Assembly (NCBI RefSeq): GCF_028009165.1
Contig: NC_079246.1
Span: 744,001-808,000, forward strand
Length of the DNA stretch: 64,000 nucleotides
From: Akanthomyces muscarius
Lineage: Eukaryota; Ascomycota; Sordariomycetes; Hypocreales; Cordycipitaceae
Direction of reading: 5' to 3'
Part shown: piece by piece, positions 10,109-21,730 of the stretch
Layout: each line of letters starts with the position of its first letter
Numbering within the stretch: position 1 is the first letter of the stretch
The notes under the pieces: generated by a model
What the model saw: the letters and a program-made list of their open reading frames with translations, nothing else
Told to the model about the DNA's origin: nothing
Database searches by the model: none
Translations under genes and position numbers: made by a program

Positions 10109-12012
10109 ATGAGCGGCGGCAATATGACCGGCAGCGACTCTACCGTTGTCGGCGAGGGGAAAGAAACCTCGAGCGGCCATTGTATGTCCTCCCCCAGCTG
10201 CGTTCCCCAACCAGTTACATTTGCCCTGCTTACCAATTCTGACATTTCACATAGATGAGGGGCAGCATCATCTACCCAGTGCTGAAATGAATCGAGAAGT
10301 GGAAGAGGACATCGTCGACTCGACCTTGCCCGAGGAGGACGACCTCGAGGAGGACAATCTCAATGCGTTGGACCAGATCCGCTCCCGCACACGCAGCCGT
10401 CCTGGCTACGAGACGATAGAATGGAAAGTCGATGACCCCGAGAACCCCAAAAACTGGTCCAAGGTCCGTTGTCCAACCTGATTGCCTCTTACTCCTCTAA
10501 CACAACAAAACTGACCCAAATGCGCCGACTGGCTTTCAGACCAAAAAGTACCTCGTCGTCGCCTTGACGTCGATGCTGGTCCTCAACTCGACGATTGGGT
10601 CCGCTCTACCCAGCCAGGCCATTCCATTCATCGCAGACTACTTTGGCGTCGCCTCGCAGGAGCAGCGCGTGCTACCCATCTCCGTCTTCCTCGTCGGCTA
10701 CGTCTTCGGCCCGCTCATCTGGGGCCCGCTCAGCGAGCACATTGGCCGGCGCAACCTGACGCTCGTCACCTTTACCAGCTTCACCCTCTTCACCATGGGC
10801 TGCGCGCTCGCGCCCTCGTGGGGCGCGCTGCTCGTGCTGCGCTTCTTCACCGGCGTCTTTGCCGCCTCGCCCATTGCCATTGTCGCCGGCATCCTCGCCG
10901 ACATCTACGGCGACGCCCGCGAGCGCGGCCGCGCCTTTGGCATCTTCATGGTCGTCACCACCCTCGGCCCGCTCATCAGCCCCGTCATCTCGGGCTACAC
11001 GGCCGACACCGTCGGCTGGCGCTGGGCCTTTTGGGTCAACCTCATGTACGCCGGCGCCACCCTCGCCTGCGTCCTCTTCCTCCCCGAGACGTACGAGCCT
11101 GTCCTGCTCGAGCGCCGCGCCCGCCGCCTCCGCCGGCAAGACCCGACCCACAACAAGGTCGTCGCCCCGCGCGAGCTCGAGGAGACGGACCTCGGCCAGC
11201 TCGTCAGCGTCGTCCTCGCCCGGCCCCTGCGCATGCTCTTCACCGAGCCCATTGTCGCCTGCTGCTGCGCCTACCTCGGCCTCGTCTACGCCGTCTTCTA
11301 CATGTCCTTCCAGGCCTACCCCATCATCTACCAGGGGCTCTATCACCTCAGCCCCGGCGAGACCGGCCTCACCTACCTCTCCGTCGGCGTCGGCGCCGCC
11401 ATTGCCTTTCCCATCTTCTGGAACTGGGACGCCGTGCTCGCCCGCGCCCAGGCCCGCGGCGCCGCCTGGACCAAGCGCGAAGAGTACCGCCGCCTGCCGC
11501 TCGCCTGCATCGGCGGGCCGCTCTTCGTCATCTCCCTCTTCTGGATGGGCTGGAGCGCCCGGCCCGGCGTGCACTTTGTCGTCCCCCTGCTCGCCGGCAT
11601 CCCCTTTGGCATGGGCATGATCCTCATCTTCTTCGCCATCCTCAACTACCTCGTCGACGCCTACGAAATCTTTGCCGCCTCCGCCAACGCCGCCTCCTCC
11701 ACGAGCCGCTCCATCCTCGCCGTCGTGCTGCCCTTTGCCACGACGCGCATGTTTGAGCGCCTCGGCATCGCGGGCGCCTGCTCGCTGCTCGGCGGCCTGC
11801 TCGCCGTCATGTGCATCATTCCTTTCGTCTTCATCTGGAAAGGAGAAGCCATTCGTGCGCGGTCCAAGTTTTGCGTCGCGCTGCGTGAGAGGCGTGAGAA
11901 GTTGGCGCGGAGGGCAGAGGAGCGACGTCTTCGGCAGGAAAGAGAGCAGATCCGTGAAGCGGAGAGAGAAAAAGCACAGCGTCAGCAGGCGATGGAGCTT
12001 CAGGAAGTTTGA
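10109..12012 (+). CDS. MFS multidrug exporter, DHA1 family (three exons)
   Basis: Exons 10109-10181, 10255-10463 and 10540-12012 give 584 aa. Seen: an acidic cytosolic N-terminus ending in the DHA1 hallmark DDPENPKNWSK, then 12 predicted membrane segments. Motif A-like GPLSEHIGRRN follows TM2, and a TM5 motif C-like stretch (GPLISPVISGY) marks proton antiporters. Known of the family: these plasma-membrane drug:H+ antiporters export azoles, polyamines and other small molecules. The C-terminus is unusual: after RSKF it carries about 45 highly charged residues predicted to form a helix or coiled coil (RERREKLARRAEERRLRQER). The start is the first ATG giving the acidic leader; the next in-frame ATG is at 10124. 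The substrate cannot be told from the sequence. Confidence 0.9.
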
Positions 12013-12431
12013 GGTTGCAAAATTTCTATGCATGACAGCGTTTTCCTAGGGTTCAACGACATATGTACACAAGGCACTGTACAGCGACTCGCACACGTTT
12101 CAGCGGTTAGCATTCGTGATTGTTTGCGCGCATTGCAGGGCAGTATTTAAAGTTCATTGATACATCTGTTGCTACATAAGATATGTTTGGTTGTCCATAT
12201 ATATAGATACCATTGGCATTAATGAGCAGCTTGTAAATGCATGTTCGTCTTGTTCCCCCCCTCAAGCACTACAGAGAGTGGCCTACAATGCCTCATACAT
12301 TAAGGTTGAATAACTCTAAAAAGAGGGTGGCTTGAATTGAACTCCTGTAGTCGCACTTGGTTGCAACGGAGTTGCAAGGCGACAAATGTGAAAAAAAAAA
12401 AACGATTTGCTTGATTTTTCGAGACGGGTAT
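12013..12431. other. intergenic between convergent genes
   Basis: The spacer separates the 3' ends of the MFS gene and the serine-rich gene. It holds short A- and T-rich tracts (A-run near 12391-12402), as expected for 3' processing regions. No gene was seen. Confidence 0.4.
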
Positions 12432-14858
12432 TTATCGCGCAGGCCGAAACATCTCAATTTCGCCCAAGACCGGGGAAGTCTGGCCTTCGTTAATTCTCAG
12501 AGGCTCCAACGGCAAAATCTTGCTAGCTGCTGGTTCCGAACTCGAATGCTTCAAATCGTTTGACGATTTGCGCGAGGGAATTATTCTCGTGAGTACAGCC
12601 TCTACCAAGTCACCCATCTTTGCCGGGAAACTAATGGAACGGACGTCATTGTTCTCGGTCAATACTCGAAGACTCGGCTGTCCGGGTCTATGGTGATCAC
12701 TGGCCATACCCCTCTTCGGTTGAGGCTTGACCAAGTTTGCCGATTTGTTTTTCTGTTTCCGTGTTTGGTATTTTGTCCATGACAGAGGAGGTGCCGAAAC
12801 GTTCCGTTGAGAGACCTTTTGCAAAGCACTGTATGCAACTGAATCCTGAGACAAGGCATGCTGCTGTGCGGAATTAATTGACATGCGATGTGCTCTGCTA
12901 CTGATCCTGTTAGAAAGGTAATTTCCTCCGGAATACAACTTACCTCGCATTATTTGCCCGTTTTCCGCCCGACTCAGCCGACTCGTCTACCTTGCTCCTC
13001 TGTAGTGTCGTGCGATTGTTTGCTTCAGATTTGTTGGCTCCTACTGTATCACCTGTCGAAAACCCAATTTCATTCTCTGCGCTACCTTCCTGGCACACTT
13101 GCATTGGGGCGCTCGATTCGGGAGTGGTCGCTGAGGCTGTGCGTGATTGATACCAAAGCCTGGAAGAGATACGTCTAGGAAGACTAGCCTGGATATCCCA
13201 GGATCCGCTCCCAGATCGCCAGATTGTGGGAAGTCCCGTCCTCTCCGTGCGAGGACAGTTTTTCCTCTTGGGTGTTGCAAAACTGGAATCCTCGGCAGTT
13301 GTATCCGATCTACTGTTTTGACGTCGTTTGCGAATGCTCAAAGTGTGAGTGATCCGCCTACTCGTTGGTTGTCTCGCGTCAACCTGGCCGTCGTTGCTTT
13401 TCTTGAAAATGCCATTGTAGATGCGTGGAGAGTCTTGTGAGCTATCATCACCGTCATCTGCCGTTGCGTATGAGCTGTGACCTTCGCCACCAAATCTTCT
13501 GAGGATGGAGTTATCATCATGCCCTGCTATCTGTCAGAAACACTTTTGGCAATAAGGAAATACTTACATTCGAAAGGAGACAGCTCTAGACTTTGCAAGT
13601 CTTGCATGCTTAGGACATTGGCCGGCGAATTGGAGTGACTCGGACTAGGTTGTACGCTTGGCAGGACAGATGGATAATATGAGGAGGAAATTCCTCCAGG
13701 TGTCTCGGGCAGCACTATTCTTCCCTGACTGGAGCTCGAGGATGCGTTTTTCTTTCCACCGAAAGGAATAGCCAAGCTACCTTGTCGATCACGATTGGCA
13801 GAGCCCGACTTTGATCCGGTCGTTCCTTGCGATCCCCGCTGTTGAATCGCGCAACGCGATGCTGATGGGCGACGCTGCGAAGTGCCACTCTGTCGAACCG
13901 GGTAAGATATTGTGACGGTATCCTGACTGAATTCGGAAAGTCTGTTATCAACAGGAGTGTTCTGACGCCGATGAAATCCGGGGGACGGCAGCCTATGATC
14001 CCGCACACTCAAGGAGGGGCTGCCTCGCGGCAGTGACTCTTGAAGCGCAAGCCAAACATCTAATGTAGCGTGACTGTCACTGCCAGGGATAGTCTCTTTC
14101 GTTCGTGCTAATTGGGGAACTCTCATGTTGGGCTGTAGCAGGTTCGGCAGCGACTTGGATTCTGATATCTTCCCGGGTGCAGTGTGGCGTTTCCATGACG
14201 GTGGTGCGTTTGAAGTAGTGTAGAGCGGCGTAGCGATTAGGCCCGATTGCTCACCAATTGTAGCCGGGCAGCTACTCCATCGTTTCATTGAAGAATTCCG
14301 AGATCTGATCTTGAAGGACGATAGGCTTTGTATAGGGGATGGGGATGGTGCAGGCAGGTGGCCGCTGCTATCAATGGAGAATTCGATGGCATCCCTGGGG
14401 CCATGACCAGGATGGCCAATGTCAATAAAGGGCGTCAAATATCTTGTGCTTCGGATAGAAATATGAGTTGATACAGACTTGCTGTGGTCTTCGTTCAACT
14501 CCTCCTGAATTCTTTGGGCTCGGAACCGGCGAAGCTCTGCACGGCGAGCAATCTCGTCCTTGTCGTTGTCAGGAGAAGTTTGCAGCCTTTGCGGTGGATC
14601 CTTGTCATAGGACAAGTGTCGTATCAGCTTTGACTTGACCGTCTCAAGCGCGTTGCTGGTCTTTCTCTTGGGCAAGTCCAAAGTTTGGACGCCAAAGTCA
14701 TCCAAGCTCAACCTGCTCAGATCTCGAGAAACGACGGCACTGTGAGTCACTTTGGACAGCCCATGGCGAGCTGTGACTTTGGACGGCGCTGTCTCAATGG
14801 ATGCGCTTGATGATCTTTTGCCTCGATGCCGAGAAAAGCAACCGCAGAGGCTCAGCAT
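12432..14858 (-). CDS. large serine-rich protein of unknown function (three exons)
   Basis: Exons 13568-14858, 13523-12944 and 12894-12432 give 777 aa. The N-terminus MLSLCGCFSRHRGKR has paired cysteines plus basic residues, suggesting possible palmitoylation; this is inference. The rest is Ser/Arg/Pro-rich and looks mostly disordered. Ordered-looking blocks are LDDFGVQTLDLPKRKTSNAL, EIARRAELRRFRAQRIQEEL, LDVWLALQESL and, across the first splice, SLELSPFEWHDDNSILRRFG. I recognise no catalytic domain. Intron 2 (12895-12943) has three closely spaced in-phase acceptors, so the exact exon 3 start is 12906, 12900 or 12894; 12894 gives the most normal branch-to-acceptor distance. Confidence 0.65.
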
Positions 14859-16860
14859 GACCACGGCAAGCGTTGCTGTGGGCGTGCTATTCGAAGTTTG
14901 CCACAGTTTAAGGGTGAGAGGGAGTTTGTATCATCTAGATGCAATTGAAAGACAATGCTGACGAGCGTATTAAGAGTTGATCTCAATAACGAAAGAGGGC
15001 AGCGAGCAATGTGTCATGTAGAAAGTTGCAGTCGTGGCGGCCAGCAGCCATCAGGAGACCAGCTCGCGCCCGGCGGCGGAAGGTGTGATGGAGGCATTGT
15101 GAGGCAGGGGTTGGCGGCACAGGATATTTGACGGCATAGCGTTGTAGAGAAAAAGGTAGAGAGAGTAGAATATGCCGTTATGGTCGTTGAAGTACGAATT
15201 AGTATAGCATTGCTGAATAAATTTGTTTTGATTGCGGACGAACGGTATTATTGTCGGGGTCAGAGGTGGTGCGTCCCGGCCAGCTGGCAGCACGCGCCCG
15301 TTTGCTTGTACCGACTACCTACCTACAGGTAGGTACGTAAACCTATTCTGCGGCTCAGTGTCTCAGTAGGTCGGATCGTTGAAGGCACCAGCACATGTGT
15401 GGCTTCTAGGCCAGGCCTAAGGTATCTATCTGGAGGCTCGGGCTACAACGTTGAAGTTTTTTTCGATAGTGGCGTCAGTATTGGACGACAGCCGAAACAA
15501 CGTCGAACTCGGTCATAGTGAGCGAGCAGTGCTGCAGTCATTTAGAATTGTACGTTACTACTACGACGGTTTCTAGTCTTCGCATTGAAATCGTTGATGC
15601 GCTATTACTGATCTCTAAAGAAGAACAGGAACTTTCCGGATCTCGGGCAGTTATGGGTCGTCGCGATTGGAAGGCTTTGGGCCCTCGCCGCCTCGCTACC
15701 GTGGAAGCTTCTGAAGCAAGATAACCTCGACATCAGTCGATTTCAATGCCATGTCATGCGCCGTCTATAAAAACATAGCAGCAGAAACCGGCTACATTCG
15801 GTTGTCCTGGCGGCGTCGCAAGGTCGCTTCAAAGTGTTGGTGTCGGGACATCGGGCCCTCGGCGACAAAAAGCCAAAGGCTGCCAGGAGAGTCAAAATTC
15901 TTGCCTCATTGATGCTCCTCGATCCGGACAAGCTTGGCTTTTCTCGAGCTAAAAGATGCGGGCCTGGTGATGGCGCAATCATAGTTTGTGGTGTTAGCAC
16001 AGAGCCGGGCGGTATCGAGCTCTGGTGAGTGTGTTGAAGAGGGGAGGAGGGGCAGAAAATCCCCCTCCTGCCCCTCTCTGGGTCCCTGGCTGTGTCTCAT
16101 AACCCACCAGCCGGCCGCTGCGAAATCCACCAGGCCCAGCTGTGCTGCAGCCACGCGCTGTAACAATCCCAATCCCTGGCAAGCAGCAGCCAATTCTGCG
16201 CCCACACGTGCAATGAGTGGCTCGTGTTAGCCGACAGTGCAGGAAATTGCGTAGCTACCGAGTAGACCAAGCAAGTGAGGGGCGTTATACTGGGCATTAC
16301 GAAAACGAGAGAGCTCTAGCTGGGACTGCAGTGCAGCGAATACAGCTCTGCCAGCACGCCATGCTCAAGTCCCCCACCAGAGCCCCTCACCAGCCTGGCG
16401 TTTGGTATTACACAGTGCCACAGTGCGGTTGACGAGACGATTCTTTCGGCCGTTGTCGGGGCTGCCTCGCTCAACAGTCACTGTGAACTGCGACTAGCCC
16501 GAGCAAATCATGGTGACAAACTTGATTTAGCAGCAAGCCCTTTCACAAGATTTGACCCCCCCTAATTGTAATGCTCATTGGTTGGTCTGGCGACCATAAG
16601 TAGACCCTTAGCCCAACTAAAAGACCCTGTAATCTTTGTCGTATGGTGCAAGCTACAGATAGTTGTTTGCTGGGGCAACCCCTGGAGCTCCTCTGTAGTT
16701 CCCTGTTTCCTCGTCCAATGAAATGAGCTCTCCGCTACCGCTGCTGTACCAGTAGGTACTTTCCACTCTCCCGCCAGGCAGCCCAACGCAACCCCTCCCC
16801 CGCTTCCTCTTCCACCACCGACTTTTTTTTCTGCGCGGTTCTGCTCCCCGCCTCCGCCTT
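14859..16860. other. long divergent intergenic region
   Basis: About 2 kb separate the serine-rich gene from the MET6 promoter. It contains a TACCTACCTACAGGTAGGTA palindromic tract at about 15316-15335, and a 9-bp inverted repeat (GAGGGGCAG/CTGCCCCTC, 16047-16055 and 16068-16076, 12-nt loop) in a G-rich/C-rich block. Open frames here are short and lack coding features. Confidence 0.4.
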
Positions 16861-16864
16861 TATC

Positions 16865-16874
16865 AGGTATATAC
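16865..16874 (+). promoter_or_regulatory. candidate TATA box of MET6
   Basis: GGTATATACA is followed by a strong CT-rich tract (about 16885-16955), the usual setting of fungal transcription starts. A CCAAT pentamer lies about 150 bp upstream (near 16715). It fits the long MET6 leader and 5'UTR intron. Inferred from position only. Confidence 0.4.
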
Positions 16875-17029
16875 ATGCAAGCCCACCCGCTCTCCTCTCA
16901 GCAGCTCTCTTTTTCCCTCATCTCCCCTTCATCCCATTTCTCCTTTTCCTTTTAAGAGTCGCTTCTGTGCTTCTTGAAGGATTTCACACCTGTCTTTGGT
17001 TCATTGAGATACCAGCAGGTTTTTACTTT

Positions 17030-17170
17030 GTATGTGCCAATCCCTCTTCTGCCCCTCGCCGTTCCGGCTTCATCGGCTGCCCCGCCATCACCGAAAATTT
17101 CCCCTCAACAGTCAAGTTTCCTGGCCTGACCTTGAACTCCCCCGCTAACCACACTTCTTGTCATCTCCAG
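17030..17170 (+). other. probable 5'UTR intron of MET6
   Basis: A GTATGT donor at 17030, a CTAAC branch site in CCGCTAACCAC and a CAG acceptor at 17168-17170 define a 141-nt intron ending 45 nt before the MET6 ATG. It also removes upstream short frames from the leader. Nothing coding is affected. Confidence 0.55.
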
Positions 17171-17215
17171 ACATAAACAAATATTCCGTTCAGAATCTTC
17201 GGGATAACCGCCAAA

Positions 17216-19580
17216 ATGGTTCAGTCCGCTGTTCTCGGTTTCCCCCGCATGGGTGTCAACCGTGACCTGAAGAAGGCTACCGAAGCTTGTTAGTACCCCC
17301 GCCCACTCGATACTGTTTCATACAATTCTCGTTGCTAACATTGCATCTTCAGACTGGGGTGGCAAGATCTCTCAGGCTGATCTCCTTGCTGAGGCCAAGC
17401 GTCTTCGCCTTGCTCACTGGAAGATCCAGAAGGATGCTGGCGTCAGCTCCATCCCCAGCAACGACTTTGCTCTGTACGACCAGGTCCTCCACCAGATCCA
17501 GGACTTCGGTGCTGTCCCTGATCGCTACACCAAGGATGGTCTCGACACCATCGACCAGTACTTCGCCATGGGCCGTGGTCACCAGAAGGGTGGCGTCGAT
17601 GTCCCCTCCCTGGAGATGGTCAAGTGGTTCGACTCCAACTACCACTACGTCAAGCCTACCCTCCAGGACAACCAGACCTTCAAGCTCGTCGACACCCCCA
17701 AGGCTGTCACCGAGTTCAAGGAGGCCAAGGAGGCTGGCATCGAGACTCGCCCCGTCCTCGTCGGCCCCGTGACCTTCCTTCACCTCGGCAAGGCTGACCG
17801 TGGCCAGTCTGTTGACCCCATTGACCTTCTCGACAAGCTTCTGCCCGTTTATGAGCAGTACCTCACTCAGCTGAAGGAGGCTGGTGCCGAGACTGTCCAG
17901 ATTGATGAGCCTGTTCTCGTCTTCGACCTTCCCGCCAAGACCAAGGCTGCTTTCAAGCCTACCTACGAGAAGCTCGCCAGCCTTGGCGACAAGATCCCCA
18001 AGCTCGTCTTCACCACCTACTTCGGTGACATCGTCCACAACCTTGACCTCGTCCCCAAGGATATCTACGCTGTCCACGTTGACCTTGTCCGCAACCCTGA
18101 GCAGCTCGAGACCGTCATCGGTGCCCTTGGCCCCAAGACCATCCTCTCCGCTGGTGTCGTCGACGGCCGCAACATCTGGAAGACCAACCTCAAGCGCGCC
18201 ATTGAGACTGTTGAGTCTGCCATTCAGAAGCTTGGCAAGGACCGCGTCATTGCTGCTACCTCTTCTTCCCTCCTCCACACTCCCCACACTCTTGCCTCTG
18301 AGAAGAAGCTTGACGCCGAGGTCGCTGATTGGTTCTCTTTCGCCTCCGAGAAGGCTGTTGAGATTGCCCTGATTGCCAAGGCCGTCACTGAGGGCCCCGC
18401 CTCCGTCAAGGAGCAGCTCGAGGCCAACGCCAAGTCCATGCAGGCTCGTGCCTCTTCTGCCCGCACCAACAACCCCCAGGTCAAGGAGCGCCAGTCCAAG
18501 ATTACTGCCCAGGACTACAGCCGCAAGGCCGAGTTCCCCACCCGTATTGGCGAGCAGGAGAAGAAGCTCAACCTTCCTCTCTTCCCCACCACTACTATCG
18601 GCTCTTTCCCCCAGACCAAGGAGATTCGCCAGCAGCGTCAGCGCCTCACCAAGGGTGAGATCACCGAGGCTGAGTACGACAAGTTCATCGAGAAGGAGAT
18701 TGATGACAACGTTCGCATCCAGAAGGAACTTGGCCTCGACGTCTACGTCCACGGCGAGCCTGAGCGTAACGACATGGTCCAGTACTTCGGTGAGCGCCTT
18801 GACGGCTATGCTTTCACCACCCACGCCTGGGTCCAGTCGTACGGCTCTCGCTGCGTTCGCCCTCCCATCATTGTTGGTGACATCTCTCGCCCTGCCCCCA
18901 TGACTGTCAAGGAGTCCAAGTACGCCGTCTCCGTCTCTGACAAGCCCATGAAGGGTATGCTTACTGGCCCTGTCACCTGCCTGCGATGGTCTTTCCCCCG
19001 TGACGATGTCCACCAGTCCGTCCAGGCTGAGCAGCTTGCTCTTGCCCTCCGTGACGAAGTCGTCGACCTCGAGAAGGCCGGCGTCGACGTCATCCAGGTC
19101 GACGAGCCCGCTCTCCGCGAGGGTCTCCCTCTCCGCTCTGGCAAGGAGCGTGATGCTTACCTTGCTTGGGCCGTCAACGCTTTCAAGCTGTCCACTGCTG
19201 GTGTCGAGAACGCCACTCAGATCCACTCCCACTTCTGCTACTCCGAGTTCCAGGACTTCTTCCACGCCATCGCTGCCCTCGATGCCGATGTCCTCTCCAT
19301 CGAGAACAGCAAGTCTGACGCCAAGCTCCTCCGCGTCTTCGTCGACTCTGCCTACCCGCGCCACATCGGTCCCGGTGTCTACGACATCCACTCTCCCCGT
19401 GTTCCCAGCGAGCAGGAGATCAAGGACCGCATCCAGGAGATGCTCCAGTTCCTCAAGCCTGAGCAGCTTTGGATCGACCCCGACTGCGGTCTTAAGACCC
19501 GCCAGTGGAAGGAGACCAAGGAGGCTCTGGCCAACATGGTCAGCGCTGCCAAGGCTTTCCGTGCCCAGTACACCAAATAA
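17216..19580 (+). CDS. MET6: cobalamin-independent methionine synthase
   Basis: Exons 17216-17288 and 17353-19580 give 766 aa, the standard MetE length. It transfers a methyl group from 5-methyltetrahydropteroyl-polyglutamate to homocysteine in the cytosol. Seen: N-terminal FPRMGVNRDLKKA substrate-binding motif, the duplicated (beta-alpha)8 barrels joined by TTTIGSFPQT, the zinc-ligand motif HSHFCYSEF (His and Cys), and the C-terminal ligand Cys736 in DPDCGLKTR. Codons are strongly biased to C/G endings (GTC, CTC, AAG), typical of a highly expressed gene; this bias also leaves a long stop-free antisense frame that is not a gene. Intron phase is exact (GCT T|AC). The long pyrimidine-rich leader with a 5'UTR intron also fits high expression. 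Confidence 0.97.
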
Positions 19581-20116
19581 GCGGCTACAACATGCCGGCT
19601 TGGGGTGGGTTACGGGACAGGATGACGTGATAATGTGTTATTAAAGAATGAATCATTTACAAAGTGTTTTTTATGGAAGGCTGCGCGAATTCATGCCGGC
19701 TACGATTTCAACATCGGCGTTTTTTGGGAGGTTGGCGACAGATGCGCTTGCTGGTGCATCCCGACAAAAAGTTTATTCAACCCACGGGTTTTAGGGACAT
19801 GGGACATTGGCGAGGCGCACATTCAACATAGATACATAGTTCCCAATTCGGGACAAAAAAGCCCAGTTGGGTTTATATAATAATGGACAAATAGCATCCA
19901 AGACGATTTCTGTATTCAGTGACCAATTTATGTTTATGCTCAAATAAATATTGCGTTGAAACGACATCGAGACACGCTGGTGCGGAGGTGGTGCTTGTTA
20001 ATGGGTCACGTGAGTTCGCGTTGGTGACCGTCGCGACCACGCGCATCACCATGAAGATGCCGCTGCAATGAACCACCAAGAACAGTCTCTTGCGACGCAG
20101 ATACTTCAATGGCCAC
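19581..20116. other. intergenic, MET6 3' flank
   Basis: The spacer holds the MET6 3' UTR and the short promoter of the AT-hook gene. No gene was seen. Confidence 0.4.
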
Positions 20117-21730
20117 ATGGCTCCCGCCTTTATAGCTGACTCCGACGATGAGTCGGAGGGTAATACCTTTTCGCCACCGCCTGCAGCTCAAACAGAGGAC
20201 CCTCCCTCGTTTGCAAGCACCAGGTCAGAGCCTGCGAGCTTGGCAACATCGTCGACAGACCCCGTCTTTTTTCAGGGCATTTACAAGGAACAGCAAATTG
20301 CTGCGGCCCGGCAGCAGCAGCTCAGAGACGGCGGCGTCGATAGTTGGAGCCTCCAGCTGACAGCGCCGGCTGGGACCGAGCAAACGGACCCTGTGTCGCT
20401 ACCGTCCCAGTACCCAGAAGGCACACCATTGGCTGTAGGGGATCCGAATCGTGGCCACACTTCCCACGCGGTCAAGTCGGCTATTATGAAAGAAAAAAGG
20501 TTGAGGCAAGACATCGCAGGGGCTGTAGACCCATATGCATTTCCAAGCAGTGCGGAGGAGGATCAAAGAGTTGGCGGACCTCAGGCTGGCTGGGCGACGG
20601 AGACTGATTTCGCAGATTGCGGGACTGGGGGTGCAGGTATTGGCGAGGAAAAGAAAATGGGACCACCGTCCAGGAAGAGGCAACGATTCAGTGGACGCGC
20701 AAAAGATGGCGTAGACAGTTCCCTACCACCAACAGCACCGCCAATCTACAGCAGCATCCCGCCGACAATGCCTCCGGGTGACATTGGCGAAACTGAAGAC
20801 GTTGATGAGGCGAAGATTCCAAGTACTTTGGCGCCCACAATGTCTATCGGCGAAGATCCGTCGCTCATCATCAATCCTCGTGGCCTGTCTAGCAGCCAGA
20901 AACAACAATATGTCACTCTGGAACTTCCGGTGTCTAGTAATCCGGAGCGACAGAGGGACCATGACGGCGTATTACCTCAGCTCCCACCGCAATCGAGCGC
21001 CCAATCTCAGCGCCAAAAAACACCCTCAAAGAGGTCGACTCCGTCGAAGTCAAGGACGACGAAGCAGCGACGTGGCAAATCTCAACCCGGAGGGGACATT
21101 GCGGCATCTATCCAGCTCGGCACGCCCGAGCAGACGCAGGAAAAACAATCTACAAAGGTCCTTCTCGATAGCGATGAAGAAGGATACGAACTCAATGGAA
21201 CTCGAGCAGTAAAGGAAACCGAAGTAGAGGACGACATTTATGAGATACAGCCTTCGCCGGTGAAACCTGCCAAGAAGAAGAGAGGGAGGCCGAAAAAAGC
21301 GGGGAAGGAAACACAAGAAGCTGCGGTTACGCATTCGGAAACGACAGAGGGAAACAAGCCGGGGGAGGCGGCCAGAAAAAGAGGGCGGCCGAAGAAGTCG
21401 GAACCTGTCGTGGTGGAAGAAGCAGAGCAGGTCGCTGGAGTCAATTTAGACGAAGCCCCGGCCCAAGTAGCGGAGGAGGATGAGACCAAGGACGAAGCAA
21501 GGGATACGACCGACGTCAACCTGGAAGATGTAACAGTACCTCAGCATGTCAAAGTCGACAATGAAAAGGCCCTCGAGGACCCTTCAGTTGCTGCCAAGCA
21601 GACGCCGCAAAAGCGGGCTGGCAAGGGAACGGCAACACCACAAACGAGCAGTGCAAGCAAGCCACTATACCGAATAGGATTGAGCAAGCGATCTAGGATT
21701 GCGCCGTTGCTCAAATCGCTACCGAAATGA
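20117..21730 (+). CDS. AT-hook DNA-binding protein of unknown role
   Basis: A single exon of 537 aa, starting at the first ATG (MAPAFIADSDDESEG). Seen: an acidic N-terminus; a helix-forming block DPVFFQGIYKEQQIAAARQQ; MKEKRLRQDI..DPYAFPSS; a basic nuclear-localisation-like run (SRKRQRF); and two AT-hook cores in the C-terminal half (KKKRGRPKKAG and RKRGRPKKSE, each with the GRP core that binds AT-rich minor groove). The protein ends in a basic motif, LYRIGLSKRSRIAPLLKSL. The body is low-complexity and acidic. The AT-hooks indicate a chromatin protein. The conserved-looking ends suggest an orthologous ascomycete family, but I cannot name one. Confidence 0.8.
   Translation: MAPAFIADSDDESEGNTFSPPPAAQTEDPPSFASTRSEPASLATSSTDPVFFQGIYKEQQIAAARQQQLRDGGVDSWSLQLTAPAGTEQTDPVSLPSQYPEGTPLAVGDPNRGHTSHAVKSAIMKEKRLRQDIAGAVDPYAFPSSAEEDQRVGGPQAGWATETDFADCGTGGAGIGEEKKMGPPSRKRQRFSGRAKDGVDSSLPPTAPPIYSSIPPTMPPGDIGETEDVDEAKIPSTLAPTMSIGEDPSLIINPRGLSSSQKQQYVTLELPVSSNPERQRDHDGVLPQLPPQSSAQSQRQKTPSKRSTPSKSRTTKQRRGKSQPGGDIAASIQLGTPEQTQEKQSTKVLLDSDEEGYELNGTRAVKETEVEDDIYEIQPSPVKPAKKKRGRPKKAGKETQEAAVTHSETTEGNKPGEAARKRGRPKKSEPVVVEEAEQVAGVNLDEAPAQVAEEDETKDEARDTTDVNLEDVTVPQHVKVDNEKALEDPSVAAKQTPQKRAGKGTATPQTSSASKPLYRIGLSKRSRIAPLLKSLPK

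Noticed and set aside
10672..12033. 453-codon frame antisense to the DHA1 transporter
   Set aside because: Gly/Ala/Asp/Glu-rich shadow of a hydrophobic, GC-rich coding exon.
10109..14858. Secondary-metabolite cluster around the MFS exporter
   Set aside because: No polyketide synthase, NRPS, terpene cyclase, P450 or cluster transcription factor is present nearby.
17349..19391. 680-codon stop-free frame antisense to MET6
   Set aside because: It mirrors the C-ending codon bias of MET6; the translation is Leu/Val/Asp/Gly-rich with no domain, while the sense frame is a complete methionine synthase.
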